A stretch of 64,000 nucleotides of DNA from Eulemur rufifrons (Eukaryota; Chordata; Mammalia; Primates; Lemuridae), in contig NC_090989.1 in the NCBI RefSeq assembly GCF_041146395.1, positions 174,499,501 to 174,563,500 of the forward strand, written 5' to 3'. Shown here in pieces: positions 11,861-25,254 of the stretch (its first letter is position 1; every line of letters starts with the position of its first letter). The position numbers and the translations under genes are program-made. The notes below the pieces were generated by a model. That model was not told the origin of the DNA and did not search any database. It saw nothing but the letters and a program-made list of their open reading frames with translations.

Positions 11861-12406
11861 GTTATAAAAGGTAGCAAATCTGTGAAGCACCTGTACAAAA
11901 GAAACATAATTCAATTGCTTTAAGCATGCTTGAGTCCCTAGTTCACTGAGAAGAAGCCCTTCATCTCATTAGAGGGATTGTGATGAAGTGATGATAAAAA
12001 AAGACAAGGACTCAGAATGATCTCAGTTTTCCTTCTGAATGAAACACTTAAAGCCTCAAGCACTTTAAATCATGGAGACATTTAGCTACTTTCAGGGATA
12101 CGTGATCAGATTTGTACTTATGAGATTTTCGATTTTTAGAGTTGTTGCTTGACCACTTGCTATCCCAACTCTAAACCCACTCAGTTAAGGCGATTGGCAA
12201 AGTGCAAGTACAGTTCTTGTACTATGTTAGAAAGTAACATAATGTCTCCGAGTGATGAAGCATCTGGGCTTGGAATTCTAATATGCAACATCAGTCATTC
12301 AGCTGGCACTAGGATAATCAAAGCCCTGACTTTTAGTTAAAGAAATATTAATACATGTGAGACCTAGAACTGTCTTCTTAATAGGAAGCATCAGGGAATA
12401 TGTGCA

Positions 12407-12414
<8 letters not shown>

Positions 12415-12437
<23 letters not shown>
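12415..12437. repeat. (GT)n microsatellite
   Basis: An uninterrupted TG run preceded by a degenerate lead-in. It produces Cys/Val repeats in overlapping chance ORFs. Confidence 0.95.
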
Positions 12438-12489
12438 TTAATGGTGAGTGGAGGTGGAATCATTTCAATTATAATATGCCCCATAGAAA

Positions 12490-12960
12490 TTTTTTATTAC
12501 AGGCACCCATTCTCAATTCTCAATGCTTTCAGTTGCCTGGCCATCCTCCACCCTCCCAAACTGCTCTCTACCCTTTTCTACTCTGTTCTGGGCCCCAGGA
12601 GGGTGATGTTTGTGGCTCAATCACATCCTGTTGGGTTTGGCCAATGGGAATTCCCAGCAGTGGGTAAGCAGGTGGGAAGAGAGTGCAGTGACACTCCTGT
12701 GGTTTGCTGAAGTGAGAATAAAGGGTGTCCTCTGCTTCAACTATAGCTAATTTGGAAACCACTCCTCCCCCATAACCCTTCAGGTCAAAGAGTGAGTTCC
12801 CGGCTATTGCTAACCTTGGTGCGCTTCACCATTTCTTGTTGATTTTACTGAAGCTTGCCCAAATCTTTGTAAATAATTTCTTTTCAAATCCTTTCAACAT
12901 TCCTTTGATTTGGCAACTGTTTTCTGCTATCCTGCCAGGACAGTGCCTGATACACCTCTT
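12490..12960 (+). repeat. Unnamed old retroelement-derived repeat
   Basis: The phrases 'taaccttggtgcgcttcacc', 'cttgttgattttactg', 'ttgtaaataatttctttt' and 'cctgccaggacagtgcctga' together resemble the end of a known mammalian LTR-like repeat that finishes ...CTGATACA. The family is not determined. Confidence 0.35.
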
Positions 12961-13649
12961 TTTTTTTTTTATGAGAAGTAATTGTTCATTGTTCTTATTC
13001 GTAGACTTTTATAAGTACCTAAGTGGTAGACCATCATTATGACTCTTGCTAAGCATTTCTGCAGACAACTTTGGATTCATATCAAAGTACATTTAGGTAT
13101 TCTTAAGCCGCTGGAGTAATTGTATGCTATTAAGTGTGTGCATTTAAAAACAGCTTTCCTGGGTAGAAGAAATCATCAAAAAATATTTAGAAAGGGCAAT
13201 GACCTTTTATAAAGACATCCCATTAAAATATTTTACATTTTTACCTTGACCATCATTTTTCTCATTAAACAATATGCATTATTTATTAATAAGGCCATTC
13301 ACAGGGACAGGCAGCAAATTGGCAAATTGGCCTTTCCATTAAACTTTTAATGCTATATCTGTAATGAATATGCTGAACTGCTATATATAAAATAATTCTC
13401 TCTCCCTGTTCTACCCATACTGAGGAAACTATAGCAGGCCCCAGTGCTGCAGTGTGTATATAGGATCTGTTTCTTTCTTAATGCTTTTCTGACCCAAATT
13501 AATAAAACCCACCCTTTCCAATGCTACTATCTTGGAATTCCAAAGTCTATCGGAATTAAGTATGTGTGTATATATTTCAAGTTCATGTCTCCCTCTAAGG
13601 AATCATATACTTTATCTACAGTGTCCTCCAAAATAGACTTAGGAAAGAA

Positions 13650-13888
13650 CAATATGATCATGTTATTGTCTGCTTAAATGTCTCTAACCACTCCCTATTG
13701 CCCACTAGCTAACTTGTAGGGGCATGTAAGTGTATTTAGAATCATTACCCACTTTTCTCCCATTACCTCTCCCTTTTCTCCCCTCTTCTCCCTTCTTACC
13801 CAGACCTGCTGCAGCCATAGCAAATCTTCTTGGGTCACCGAAAACCCAGTGCCCTTATTCCCTTCCAGACTCTCTCACGTGCTAAATT
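13650..13888 (+). repeat. L2 LINE fragment, sense
   Basis: A sense L2 layout is visible: 'atcatgttattgtctgctt', then 'ccactccctattgccca', then a pyrimidine-rich stretch and a Cys/Leu-coding block. Diverged and truncated by the L1 on its right. Confidence 0.5.
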
Positions 13889-13890
13889 CA

Positions 13891-14206
13891 CCTAACAACA
13901 GAGCTTCAAAATCCATGAAGCAAAAACTGACAGAAATGGAAGGAGAAACAGACAAGTCTACAATTGTATTTGGAAAAGCTGACACTCCTCTTTAAGTAAT
14001 GGATAGAACTAGTAGACAGGAAATCAGCAAGATTATGGAAGAACTGAACAACACTACCAACCTACTGGAATCGAACTGACGTTCATAGAAACTTCCATCA
14101 AAACCCAACAGAATAACATTCTTTTCAAGAGTATATGGAGCATTCTCAAGAGAACTCATATCCTAGTGCACAAAACAAACCTTAACACGTTTAAAATAAC
14201 TGAAAT
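13891..14206 (+). mobile_element. Old L1, ORF2 endonuclease-region fragment (left half of split element)
   Basis: Sense-strand L1 ORF2 sequence from the endonuclease region, 5' truncated. It stops at the insertion site of the next L1 and resumes after it, at about 21825, with the expected continuing sequence. The last 14 bases (14193-14206) are the target-site duplication AAAATAACTGAAAT. The frame is broken. Confidence 0.8.
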
Positions 14207-17200
14207 TGAGCAGAGACAAGATGGCTGACCAGAGACATCAGCTGCCAGATCATCTCAGAAAGAAGGAAAACTTTTAGATGAAAAAGAAAGAAAGAAAGAA
14301 ACAAACAAACATAGATTGGGTGTAATTCCAAGGGAAAAGTGTCAGAACCTACTAGAGATTCCATAGGAGGAGGTTGTGGAACAGAACAAGAAGGAGGAAG
14401 ATACCAGCAGAGGACAACCCCTGAGAGACTTGGAGTCCAGCAAAACAGGTAAGTGGAGTGATTTATTTCTCCCTCCCTCACATCTCTGGCAGTCAGCAAG
14501 CTCCCGAGCTGTTGGAGAACATTTCTACCCTCACTTGTCCAAAAGCTGCTGCTGCCAGTGAACTGGGAGCTTCTTGAGGACAAAGCACCAGCCTGCCAAC
14601 TCCCTTGGGGTCACTTCCCATCACCGCAGAGCCACGCCAAGATGGCAGATGCCATATTGCTTCTCCACCCACTGTGTTCTTTTGTCCTCCCCAGAGGCTT
14701 TAGCCCCTCCGTTTTCTTATCTTTCTTTTTTCTTTTTCTTAAGGCTGGTCAAGTGAAGCAGTGGGAGTGGAGAAGGAACAAAGGAATCTGTAACTGGTTG
14801 TGATCAATTAGTTGTAAACATCACCCCTCAGTTTTCATCTCACTCATTCCCACATAAACACTTCCCAACTCTGGCCACTCTGCAGGAGCCCCAGGGGTCT
14901 GTGGGTCCCAAGGCAACTGTGTGACCCCAGAGGCTGGACATTCTGGGTGGTCTGCCTTCTGGAGAGGAACAAAGATGACCAGAGTGCTAGCTTTCCTCCA
15001 TTCAAACTCTTTTCCTCCCCTTCCCCTGCCCTACCGATGGCTACCAAGGGAGATGATTGAGCCAGGACTCTCAGGAGCAGCTGCTTGCCCTCTGTTGATG
15101 TATCCATCACACTACGGTTTCCTCTTAAAGACCTGGAGCAGACTAGGGGGTGCTCAGACTGTGAACACCTCCCTGGTGCTGCTTGTCTAGCTGCTTTCTT
15201 AGAGCAAGGAACACCCTGAAGCAGGCGGACATCAAACCCACTTAAGAATCTCACAGGCAACTCAGGACCAGCACACTTCTCCCTTCCATGGTCAAGGATT
15301 GATCTTTGGGTACCTGGGGACAGGCCTGCAGACCAGATCCCATACTCCCAGGTCTTGATGGTGTTACTCAGGGGCATGGAAGGGAGATTTGTGAACTAAT
15401 CTCAGGAGATGAGGGAGCCCTTGCAGGCAGAACTGAAAAGAGAATGCAGTGTGGGTCCCGCCACAGGGCACTTGTGGATCACCCCTTCCACCACAGAAAG
15501 GCCATGCTCTCAACCCAGGGTGGGATCCTGGACAGGGAAGCTCCCAGCCTGCAATGCCATTGTCAGGGAGCTCAGTGAGTTTGAGCTCCTACTTGCTGGC
15601 AGACACTGGCGGGAGACCATGGAGCAGTGGAGGGGGAAGAAGAGCAAAACTCACTCCTGACAGCCAGATTGTGACTCTGAGGCTGCCCCTCTCCCACAAA
15701 CAGACTCCCTGGTTGGATGGGGCCAGTTCAGCACCTCCCTGGAGGCTTTTCCCAGGCTCCAGGAGTGGACCTTCAACTCCTGCTGAGACAGCTACCATAC
15801 TGGCTTTTGTGAAGCTTGAGGACAGGCTCATCCAACCTATATTCCCACTCATCCTCACTACCCGCAGCATCTGCTATGGTAGAGAATAAAGACTCACCTG
15901 GAAGCTCCAGGGCTCCACCTACCATATGGAGTATTCAAATGCTTCTCCCGAGGGACTAGAGCTGATCTCAGGTCCCCAAAACAACACTACAGCTTGTTCC
16001 TTTTGACAAGCACCAACTACTGACAGAGAGGTCAATTTGCACAGCCCTTTACAGCATTTAACAGCTCAATCATACAGGGTGTCATTGATTCTTATCCACA
16101 AACACCACCTACTGTGTCAGAGATTAAACTGGGTGCATCAATATAATTCACACTATTAAGAAGACCACATGGCTGGGGAAAGAGAAAGGATTCCAAAGAC
16201 CTTCATCCTCCCTCATCAGTGAGAGACAGGGAATCTCCCCACACACATACCTCACCACTGCTAAAGCCTACAAACAACTAGCAACTGAGAAAAACTACCA
16301 CATTAAGCATATCTATCACCAAGGCATCCACCAGAACCTAGACTGCCATCAGAGCATCCACAAGCAAAGCCAAAGATTCTTACCTAACATATGCTATAGA
16401 CACACCCTTATGAGTAAGGAGGTGGGGAAAAGCCCCATATAAACAAAAGAAAATCCAAAAATCAAAAGAAACATCTTCTCCAGATGAGAAGAAATCTTCC
16501 AAAGAATTCTGCAAGTATGAAAAATCAGAGTGAAAGGACACCCCCAAAGGGAACACCAGCTCTTGAGCAATGGATACCAACCAAAATGAAAATATTAAAA
16601 TGACAGATAAAGAATTCCAAATATAGTTTGTAAGGATGCTTAATGAAATCCAAAAGAGAATGGAAAACCAGCTCAATGAAATCAGAAAAACAATTAAGGA
16701 AATGAATGAAAAATTTACTAAAGAGATCAACCTAAAAAAAAAAACCAAATAGAACTTCTGGATATGAAAAATTCATTTAAGGAAATACAAAACACAGTGG
16801 AAAGTTTTAGGACTAGACTAGACCAGGCAGAAGAAAGAATCTCAGAGTTTGAATGTAACTCTTTCAAACTGACTCAGTCAAAAATAAAAAAAAAAAATTT
16901 AGAGAAATGAAAAAAGCCTACAAGAAATAGAGATTATGTAAAATGGCCAAATATAAGAGGCATCCTGAAGATGGAGAAGAAAATTCACAAGGGCTGGAAA
17001 ACCTATTTGAGGGAACAATTGAGGAAAACTTCCCTGGTCTTGCCAGAGATTTAGACATCCAGGTACAAGAAGATCAATTACTGGGAGATTCATTGCAAAG
17101 AGGCAATCACCATGACATATAGTCCTAGAACTAGAGAAAGTCAATATAAAGGAGAAACTCCTGTGAGACATGAGACAAAAACATCAAGTAACTTACAAAG

Positions 17201-20200
17201 GAAAACCCATCAGGCTAACTGCAGAATTCTCAATGGAGACCTTACAAGGGGACCCATTTTCAGTCTTCTTAAATGAAACAACTTCCAGTCTAGAATTTTG
17301 TATTCTGCAAAACTAAGTTTCATATATGAAGAAGAAATAAAGACTTTTCCAGACAAACAAACATGGAGGGAATTTGTTAAGACCAGACCTGCCCTGCAGG
17401 AAATACTCAGAACTGCACTATATGTGAATTATCACAATAGACATCCACCAGTGTAAAAACCACTGAAAAGCTAAAGCTCAGAGCTCATGTAAAAAAAGTA
17501 GCACAAGAGGTAAAACAAAGCAATAAGGTACTACCCAACAGGATAAACTGAACAGCATCCCACCTATTAATTCTATCAATGTGAATGATCTGAATGCCCC
17601 ACTCAAGAGACATAGGCTGGCTAACTGGATGAAAAAGTGCAACCCAAGTATCTCTGGTCACCAGGAAATGCATCTTACTCACAAGCATTCTTACAGACTC
17701 AAGGTGAAGAGATGGGAAAAAATACTCCATGCAAATGGAAACCAAAAGAAAGCAGGTGTAGCTATTTTCATAGCAGATAAAATTGACTTTAAATCAGCAA
17801 TGATAAAGAAAGACAAAGATGGTCATTATATAGTGGTAAAGGGAACACATCAACAAGAAGACATAATAATCTTAAATATTTATTCACCTAACATGGGACC
17901 ACTCAGATTCATAAAGCAAATTCTACTAGATTTAAGCAAAGAGATAAACACCTGCATTGTTATTACTGGGGACTTCAACACCCCATTGACAGAACTGAAC
18001 AGATCATACAAGCAGAAAATAAATAAACACTGGACTTAAATGAGACTCTAGAACATATAGCCTAGCAGATATTTACAGAACATTTTACCCAAAAACTACT
18101 GAATATACATTCTTTTCATCAGCAAATAGAACATTCTCTAAGATTGATCATGTCTCAGGCCACAAAACATGTCTCAACAAATTAAAAATATAGAAATCAT
18201 ACTATGTATCTTCTCAGACTACAGTGGAGTAAAACTAGAAATCAACTCCAACAGAAAGGCTCAAATCTACACAGTCATGAACATTAAGCAACCTGCTGTT
18301 GAACAATTATTGGGGCAATAATGAAATTAAGATGGAAATCAAAAGATTCCTCAAACTGAATGACAAAGGGGATACAAGCTATCAAAATCTATGACATTCA
18401 GTAAAATCAGTCCTAAGGAAAAAATTCATAGCCTTAAGTGCCTACATCAAAAAGATAGAAAAATGACAAATTAATAATATAATGGCACACCTTCAGGAAC
18501 TAGAAAAGGAAGAATAAACCAAACTCAAAGCCAGCAAAAGAAAAAAAAAAGTAACTGAGGTCAGAGCAGAACTAAATGTAATGGTAAACAAAAATAAAAC
18601 AATACAAAGGATCAATGAGACAAAAAGTTTGTTCTTTGAAAAGATAAACAAAATTGATAGACCTCTTGCTAGATTAACCAGGAATAGAAGAAAAAAGACC
18701 CAAATAAGCTCAATCAGAAATGAAAAAGGAGATATTACAACTGATACCACAGAAATGCAAAATATCATCTGTAAATACTATGAAAATCTCTCTGCACATA
18801 AACTCAAAAACATAGAGGAAATGGACAAATTCCTGGAAACACACAGCCTTCCAAGACTCAATCAGGAAGAAATACAACTCCTGAACAGACCAATAATGAG
18901 CAATGAGATTGAAGCAATAATAAAAATAATCTTCCAACAAAAAAATCCCTGGACCAGATGGATTCATAACCTAATTTTACCAGACTTACAAAGAGCTGGT
19001 ACCCATACTACAGAAATTATTCCCTAACATCGAGAAGGAGGGAATTCTTCCCAACTCATTCTATGAAGCCAGTATTATCTTGATTCCAAAGCCAGGCAAG
19101 GACACAACAAAAAAAGAAAACTATAGACTTATATCCCTTATGAATATAGACACAAAAAATCCTCAGTAAAATACTAGCAAACTGAATTCAACAGCACATG
19201 AAAAAAATTAATCCAGCATGACCAAGTAGGCTTCATCCCAATGATGCAAGTATGGTTCAACATACATAAATCAATAAATGTGATTCACTACATAAACAGA
19301 AGCAAAAACAAACACTGCATGATCATCTCAATAGATGCAGAAAAAGCATTTGACAAAATTGAACACACCCTTCCATGATAAAAATGCTCAACAAACTAGG
19401 CACAGAAGGAACATATCTCAAAATTATAGAAACCATATATGACAAACCTACAGCCAACATCATACTGAATAGGGGAAAATGGAAATTTTCCCACTAAGAA
19501 CTGGAACAAGACAAGGCTGTCCACTGTCACCACTTTTATTCAACATAGTGCTGGAAGCCTAGCCAGAGCAATGCAATCAGGCAAGAATGTGAAATAAAGT
19601 GTATCCAAATGGGGAAAGAGGAGGTCAAACTATCACTTTTTGCTGATAATATGATCTTATATCTAGAAAACCCCAAGGGCTCCATCAAGAGACTCCTGGA
19701 ATTGATGAACAAATTCAGCAAAGTCTCAGGTTATAAAATCAATGTACACAAATCAGTAGCATTTCTGTACTCAATAACAGTCAAGCTGAGAATCAAATCA
19801 AAGACTCAATACCCTTCACAATAGCTACAAAGAAAATAAAATACCTAGGAATATATTTTACCAAGGAGGTGAAAGCTCTCTACAAAGAGAACTATGAAAC
19901 ACTGAGGAAAGAAGTCACAGATGACACAAACAAATGGGAAAACATATCATGCTCACAGACTGGTAGAATCAACATTGTTAAAATATCCAACCACCCAAAG
20001 TGCTTTATAGATGAAATGCAATCCTAATCAAAATACCAACATCATATTTCACAAATCTAGAAAAAATAAATCTATGCTTCATTTGGAAGCAGAAAAGAGC
20101 CCAAATGGCCAAAGCACACTTAAGCAAAAAGCATAATGGTGGAGGCATCACATTACCAAACTTCAAATTATACTACAAGGCTATAATAACCACAACAGCA

Positions 20201-21810
20201 TGGTATTGGCACAAAAATAGAGGCATAGACCAATGGAGCAGAACAGAGAACCCAGATATAAAACCATACACATATGGCCAACCAATCTTTGACTAAACAG
20301 ACAATGATACACTGGGGAAAAGAAGCCCTATTTAATAAATGGTGCTAAGAAAATTGGACAGACACATGCAGAGCAATGAAACATAATCCATATTTCTCAC
20401 ACTCACAAAAATTATTTCAAGATTGATAAAAGACTTAAATGTAAGGCATGAAACCATAAGAATTCTAGAATAAAATGTAGGAAAGCTCTTCTAGATATTG
20501 GCCTAAGCAAAGGATTTCTCAGATTCTGATTGCATTTACAGCAACAAAAAACCAAATAAATGGCACTTGATTAAATTAAAAGGCTTCTGCGCAGCTAAGG
20601 AAGTAATCAACAGAGCAAATATACAACCCACAGAATGGAAGAAAATATTCACAAGCTATAAATCTGATAAAAGACTAATAACCAGAATCTGTAAAAAACT
20701 CAAGAAAATTAGCAAGAGAATAACAAACAGCCCCATTAAAAAGTGTACAAAACATATGAACAGAAGCTTTTCAAAATAAGGTAGAAAAATGGCCAATAAA
20801 CATATGAAAAAATGCTTAACATCATCACTAAACATCAGAGAAATGCAAATTAAAACCATAATGAGGTATCACCTTATAAGCCAGTTAGAATGGCTTTCAT
20901 TAAAAAATCGAAAAACAATAGATGCTGGCATGCATGCAGAGAGAAAAAAAATGCCTATACACTGTTGGTGGGACTAAAAGCTAGTACAACCTCTATGGAA
21001 AACAGTATGGCGATTCCTCAAAGAACTAAAAGTAGACCCACCATTCAATCCAGCAATCCCACTCAAAGGAAATAAGTCATTTTTATTAAAAGGACACTTG
21101 CACTCAAATGTTTATTGCAGCACAATTCACAATTACAAAGATGTGGAAACAACCCAAGTGCCCATTAATTCATCTGTGGATTAACAAAATGTGGTATATG
21201 TATATCATGGAATACTACTCAGCCATGAAGAATGATTAATTAATGTCTATTGCATCAATTTGGATGGAACTGAGACCATTATCCAAAGTGAAGTATCTAA
21301 AGAATGGAAACAAAAATTTGCAGTCCAACCGGTAATGTAAGAGTGTTCGTATCTCTCCACATCCTTGCCAGCATTTGTTGTTTTGGGACTTTTTGATAAA
21401 GGCCATTCTCACTGGAGTTAGATGATATCTCATGGTGGTTTTGATTTGTGTTTCCCTGGCTTGGGTGAGGCAAAGTCATAGCTTGTAACCAAAATATTTG
21501 TACCCCCATAATATCCTGAAATAATAAAACAAAGAATAGAAAAACAAACTCCACATATGCTCAATATTAAATTGGAACTACCAGTGAACACACATGTGCA
21601 CAGAGAGAAATATAACTCAATGGAAATCAAGCAGCGGGGAGAAGAGAGGAGGGAATGGACGAAAACCTACCTACCTAATGGGTACAATGAACACTATCTT
21701 GGTGATGGTCACACTTATAGTCCTGACTCAAGCATTATGAAAGTGATCCATGTAACAAAAAACATTTGTACTCCCATAATATTTTCAAATTAAAAAGGGG
21801 AAAATAAAAT
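14207..21810 (+). mobile_element. Full-length L1, inactive, inserted into an older L1
   Basis: About 7.6 kb. The 5' UTR starts TGAGCAGAGACAAGATGGCTG and runs to about 16560, with a (GAAA)n/(CAAA)n tract at 14283-14310. A degenerate ORF1 region follows at roughly 16570-17450. ORF2 spans about 17500-21290, including an endonuclease piece with a GDFNTPL motif (17581-18039), an RT N-terminal piece (18581-19027) and a piece with FADNMI, the altered FADD-type RT motif (19609-19824). The 3' UTR ends near 21795 with a 'gtactcccataatatt' tail and A-rich end. Matching 14 bp duplications flank it (14193-14206 and 21811-21824, one mismatch). Stops and frameshifts in both ORFs make it non-functional. Its 3' UTR holds a further nested insertion. 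Confidence 0.92.
21299..21548. mobile_element. Tiny 5'-inverted (twin-primed) L1 nested in the L1 3' UTR
   Basis: Between near-identical duplications (21299-21314 and 21531-21548, AAAGAATRGAAA...ACAAA) lies an antisense ORF2 piece (21315 to about 21466). It matches in reverse the sense sequence at about 31350-31490. A sense L1 3' end follows (about 21467-21530) with TACCCCCATAAT and an A-rich tail. Antisense 5' part plus sense 3' part is the hallmark of twin priming. Confidence 0.8.
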
Positions 21811-24069
21811 AAAATAATTGAAATCATACAAAATATGCTCTCTAATCATAATGCATAAACCTAGAAACCAATAAGTGAATGACAACAGAAAAAAAACTTC
21901 ACACACTTGAAAAATAAGCAACACACTTCTAAATAATCCATGGGTAAAAAAGTAAATCTCAAGGGAATTTGGAATATATTTTAAACTAAACAAAAGTAAA
22001 GACAAAATATAACAAAAGTTGTGGGTTGTATCTAAACCAGTACTTAAATGAAAATTTATAGCATTAACTGTTTATGTTAGAAAAGAAAGAAGGTCTCAAA
22101 TAAATAATCTTAGCTTCTACCCTAAGAAACTAGAAAAAAAAAAAAAAAGAGAAAAACTAACCTAAAATAAGCAGAAAGAAGGAAACAATACGGTTAGAAG
22201 AAATCCATGGAATTTAAAATAAAAATAAAGTTATTCAATAAAACTAAAAGCTGATTCTTTGAAAATATCAATACAATTGGTAAACCATTAACAAAACTGA
22301 AAAAAAAGAGAAAGCACACATATTCTTAATATCAAAAATAAGAGTACCACTACAGACTTTAAAAGGGTAATAAAGGAATATTGCAAACAACTCAAAGCAC
22401 ATAAATTCAACAACTTAATAGACTACTTTTTTCAAAAACTTAAACTCCCAGAGCTTACCTAATATGAAGTATATAACTTCAGTAGTCTTATATTATTAAG
22501 GAAATTGAATTCAGAGCTGAAAACTTCCTGAAAAAGAAATCTTAAGACCCAAATAATTTCACTGGCTAATTCTACCAAACATTTAAAGAATAAATACTAA
22601 CTATAGCCAATCTTTTCCAGAAAAGAGAAGGAAACACATCTCAACACATTTTATCACCCCACTATTAAAACCAAAGACAGTATAAAAAAAGAAAACTATA
22701 GACAAATATCTGTCATGAACATAGACACAAAAATACTCAGCAAATACTAGCTAATCAAATCAAACAACTTATAAAATTAATACACCTTGATGAAATGAGG
22801 TTTATCCTGGGACCGCAAGGCTGGTTCAATATTTAAAAATCAACCTATATAATCCATTGTATTAATAATCTAAATAAGAAAATGTGCATGAATATATCAA
22901 TTGATTCAGAAAAAGGGGTTAACAAATTTCAACAGCCATTCATGATATAATCTTTCAGCAAACTAGAAATATAAGGGAATTTCCTCAATCTGATAATGAG
23001 AACCTACAAAAAACCTATGGCTAACATCATAGTTAACACACTATTTTAAAGAGAAATGTTTTCTCTCTAAAATAGGGAACAAAGCAAGGATGTTCACTTT
23101 CCTTACTCTTATTCGACAGTATACTAGAAATCCTAGCCACTACAACCAGGCAAGGAAAAGAAATAAAAGGCACTCACATTGGAAAATAAGATCTCAAATT
23201 GTCACCTATTCACAGATGATATTATCTACATAGAAAATCTCAATGAATATCCAACATACTTGCAGAAATAAATGATTCTATCAAACACACAGGATACACA
23301 ATCAATGCGGAAACTAATAGTATTTCCAGATACTATCAATGAAAAATAGGAAACCAAAATCACCAAAATTAGGAAACCAAAATTTAAAAATTACCATCTG
23401 TGATAGCTGTCACAAAACAAAATACCCAGGTACAAGTTTGACAAAACATTCTTAAAATTTATATGCTGAAAATTATAAAACATTGATGAAAGAAATTAAA
23501 GATAAACTACATAAATGGAGACACAATTTGTGTTCCTGAGTTGGAAGAGCCATAGGAAAGATGTCAATTCTTTCCTAATTGATCTATGGTTTTAATACAA
23601 TGTCATTTGAAATTTCAGCATAATTGTTTTTGTAGAAATTAAAAAAAAAGCTGATTCTAAAATTTTTGTGGAAAGCAAGGGGATCTACAACAGCCAAAAC
23701 ATTTTTTAAAAAGGAATACATTTAGCAGAATCGCTTTAGCCAATATTTTGACTTACTATATAGTTGTGATGATTGAGGCTGTGTGTTATCATCAAAGGGA
23801 TCACACGTAGATGAGTGGAATAGGATAAAGTCCAGAAATAGACCCACATGAGTATGCCAATTAATTTTTTTAAAGGTACAAAAGCAATTCTTTGGAGAAA
23901 GGATAGTCTTTTCAACAAATGGCATTGGAACAATGAAATACCCATATGCAAAAAAATAAACCTCGACCTAAATTTCATGCCTTCTATCAATATTAACTCA
24001 AAATAGATCATAGATTTAAGTATAAAATTATAAAACTTTTAAAAGACAACATGGGAGACAACATAGTCT
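21811..24069 (+). mobile_element. Old L1, ORF2 continuation (middle part of split element)
   Basis: Starts with the second copy of the 14 bp duplication and then continues the ORF2 sequence interrupted at 14206. Endonuclease-end, RT and thumb-region sequence follows in order. Several frameshifts and an A-run at 22131-22150 are visible. Divergence is clearly higher than in the inserted L1. Confidence 0.85.
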
Positions 24070-24199
24070 CCTACTGAGGAGGCTGAGGCAGGAGGATCAC
24101 TTCAGCCCAGGAGTTTGAGGTTGCAGTGAGCTATGATGATGCCACTGCATTCTAGCCTGGGTGACAGCATGAGACCCTGTCTGAAAACAAACAAACAAA

Positions 24200-24231
<32 letters not shown>

Positions 24232-24250
24232 TATAAATAAAATAAAATCG
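24070..24250 (+). mobile_element. 5'-truncated Alu (right-arm) with CA-rich tail
   Basis: Alu right-monomer landmarks: 'ctgaggcaggaggatcac', 'ttgaggttgcagtgagcta' and 'gcctgggtgacagcatgaga'. The tail is (AAAC)n, then (AC)n, then an A/T-rich end. It splits the old L1. No clean target-site duplication was found. Confidence 0.85.
24209..24230. repeat. (AC)n microsatellite
   Basis: Eleven AC units within the A-rich tail of the truncated Alu, probably grown from that tail. Confidence 0.9.
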
Positions 24251-24760
24251 TATGCTCTGTAAAAGACATTACTAGGAAAATTAACATCTAGCTCCAACCA
24301 GGATATTTCAAACTCACATATTCAACAAAGAACTTATAGCCTGAATATATAAAGAACCCTCAAAACTCAACAGTGAGAAATTTAAAAATGGGAAAAACTT
24401 GGACAATTCACCAAAGAGATATACAGCAGGCAAATAAGCACATGAAAAGATGTTAAACATTGTCATCCATTAGGGAAATGTGAGTTAAACCCAAGGTCAG
24501 ATGCCACTATATACCTTTTAGAAAGGCTAAAATTAAATATACTGACTATACAAAGCAATGGTAAGAATGTGGAGCAACTGGAATTTTCAAACATTACTGA
24601 TGGGAATGCAAAATAATATAGCCACTCTGCAAAATAGTTCAGTGGTTTCCAATAAAGTTAAATATACTCTTACCATATAACGTAGCAATTCCTGAATAAG
24701 TATTTACCTTAGAGAAATAAAAACTTACGTGCACACACAAAAAAACTACACATGAATTAT
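24251..24760 (+). mobile_element. Old L1, ORF2 C-terminal part (right part of split element)
   Basis: Resumes the old L1 after the Alu with 'tctgtaaaagacattacta' and continues through the C-terminal ORF2 region. It stops near 'acttacgtgcacacac' without a proper 3' UTR and tail, so the 3' end is lost. Confidence 0.75.
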
Positions 24761-24870
24761 TACCCTCATAAAAGAAGGGTGTTTTGCCATGAAAGGTAAT
24801 TGGTTTCCTATTCTTGGAGAAATTCAAGCAAAGGATGAAAAATCTTGCCCAAGAGCTTGTAGAGGTGATT

Positions 24871-25254
24871 TGTCTTAGTCCGTTTGTGTTGCTATAAAGG
24901 AAATACGTGAGGCTGGGTAATTTATAAAGAAAGGAAGTTTGGCTCATGGTTCTGCAGGCTGTACAAGAAGCATGGTCCCAGCATCTGCATTTGGTGAGGA
25001 CCCCAGGTGGCTTCCATTCATGGCGGAAGGTGAAGGGGGGCTGTTGTGTGCAAACAGAGAGAAAGGAGGGAGGTGCCAAAGCCTTTTTAACAACCGGCTC
25101 TTGCAAAAACAAAAAATGAGAATACTGTGATGGCACCAAGCCATTCAAAGGGACCTGCCCCCGTGACCCAAACACCTCCCATTAGGCCCCACCTCCAACA
25201 CTGGGAATCAAATTTCAACACGAGGTTTAGGGAGATGAACATTCAAACTGTAGC
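24871..25254 (-). mobile_element. Solo MaLR LTR (MST/THE1-type), minus strand
   Basis: It starts TGTCTTAGTCCGTTTGTG and ends ...CTGTAGCA. Intermediate antisense landmarks are 'gggtaatttataaag', 'ctcatggttctgcaggctgt', 'ggaggtgccaaagcc', 'cccgtgacccaaacacctcc' and 'ggccccacctccaacactgg'. Candidate 5 bp target duplication TGATT/TGAGT (one mismatch). No internal region is present, so it is a solo LTR. Confidence 0.92.

Noticed and set aside
14844..15889. Overlapping long ORFs on both strands (up to 177 residues)
   Set aside because: They lie in the 5' UTR of the full-length L1. The frames overlap on both strands, lack domains and reflect local G+C content.
24097..24297. Minus-strand ORF with a hydrophobic Val/Cys-rich repeat
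   Set aside because: It is antisense Alu plus (AC)n sequence.
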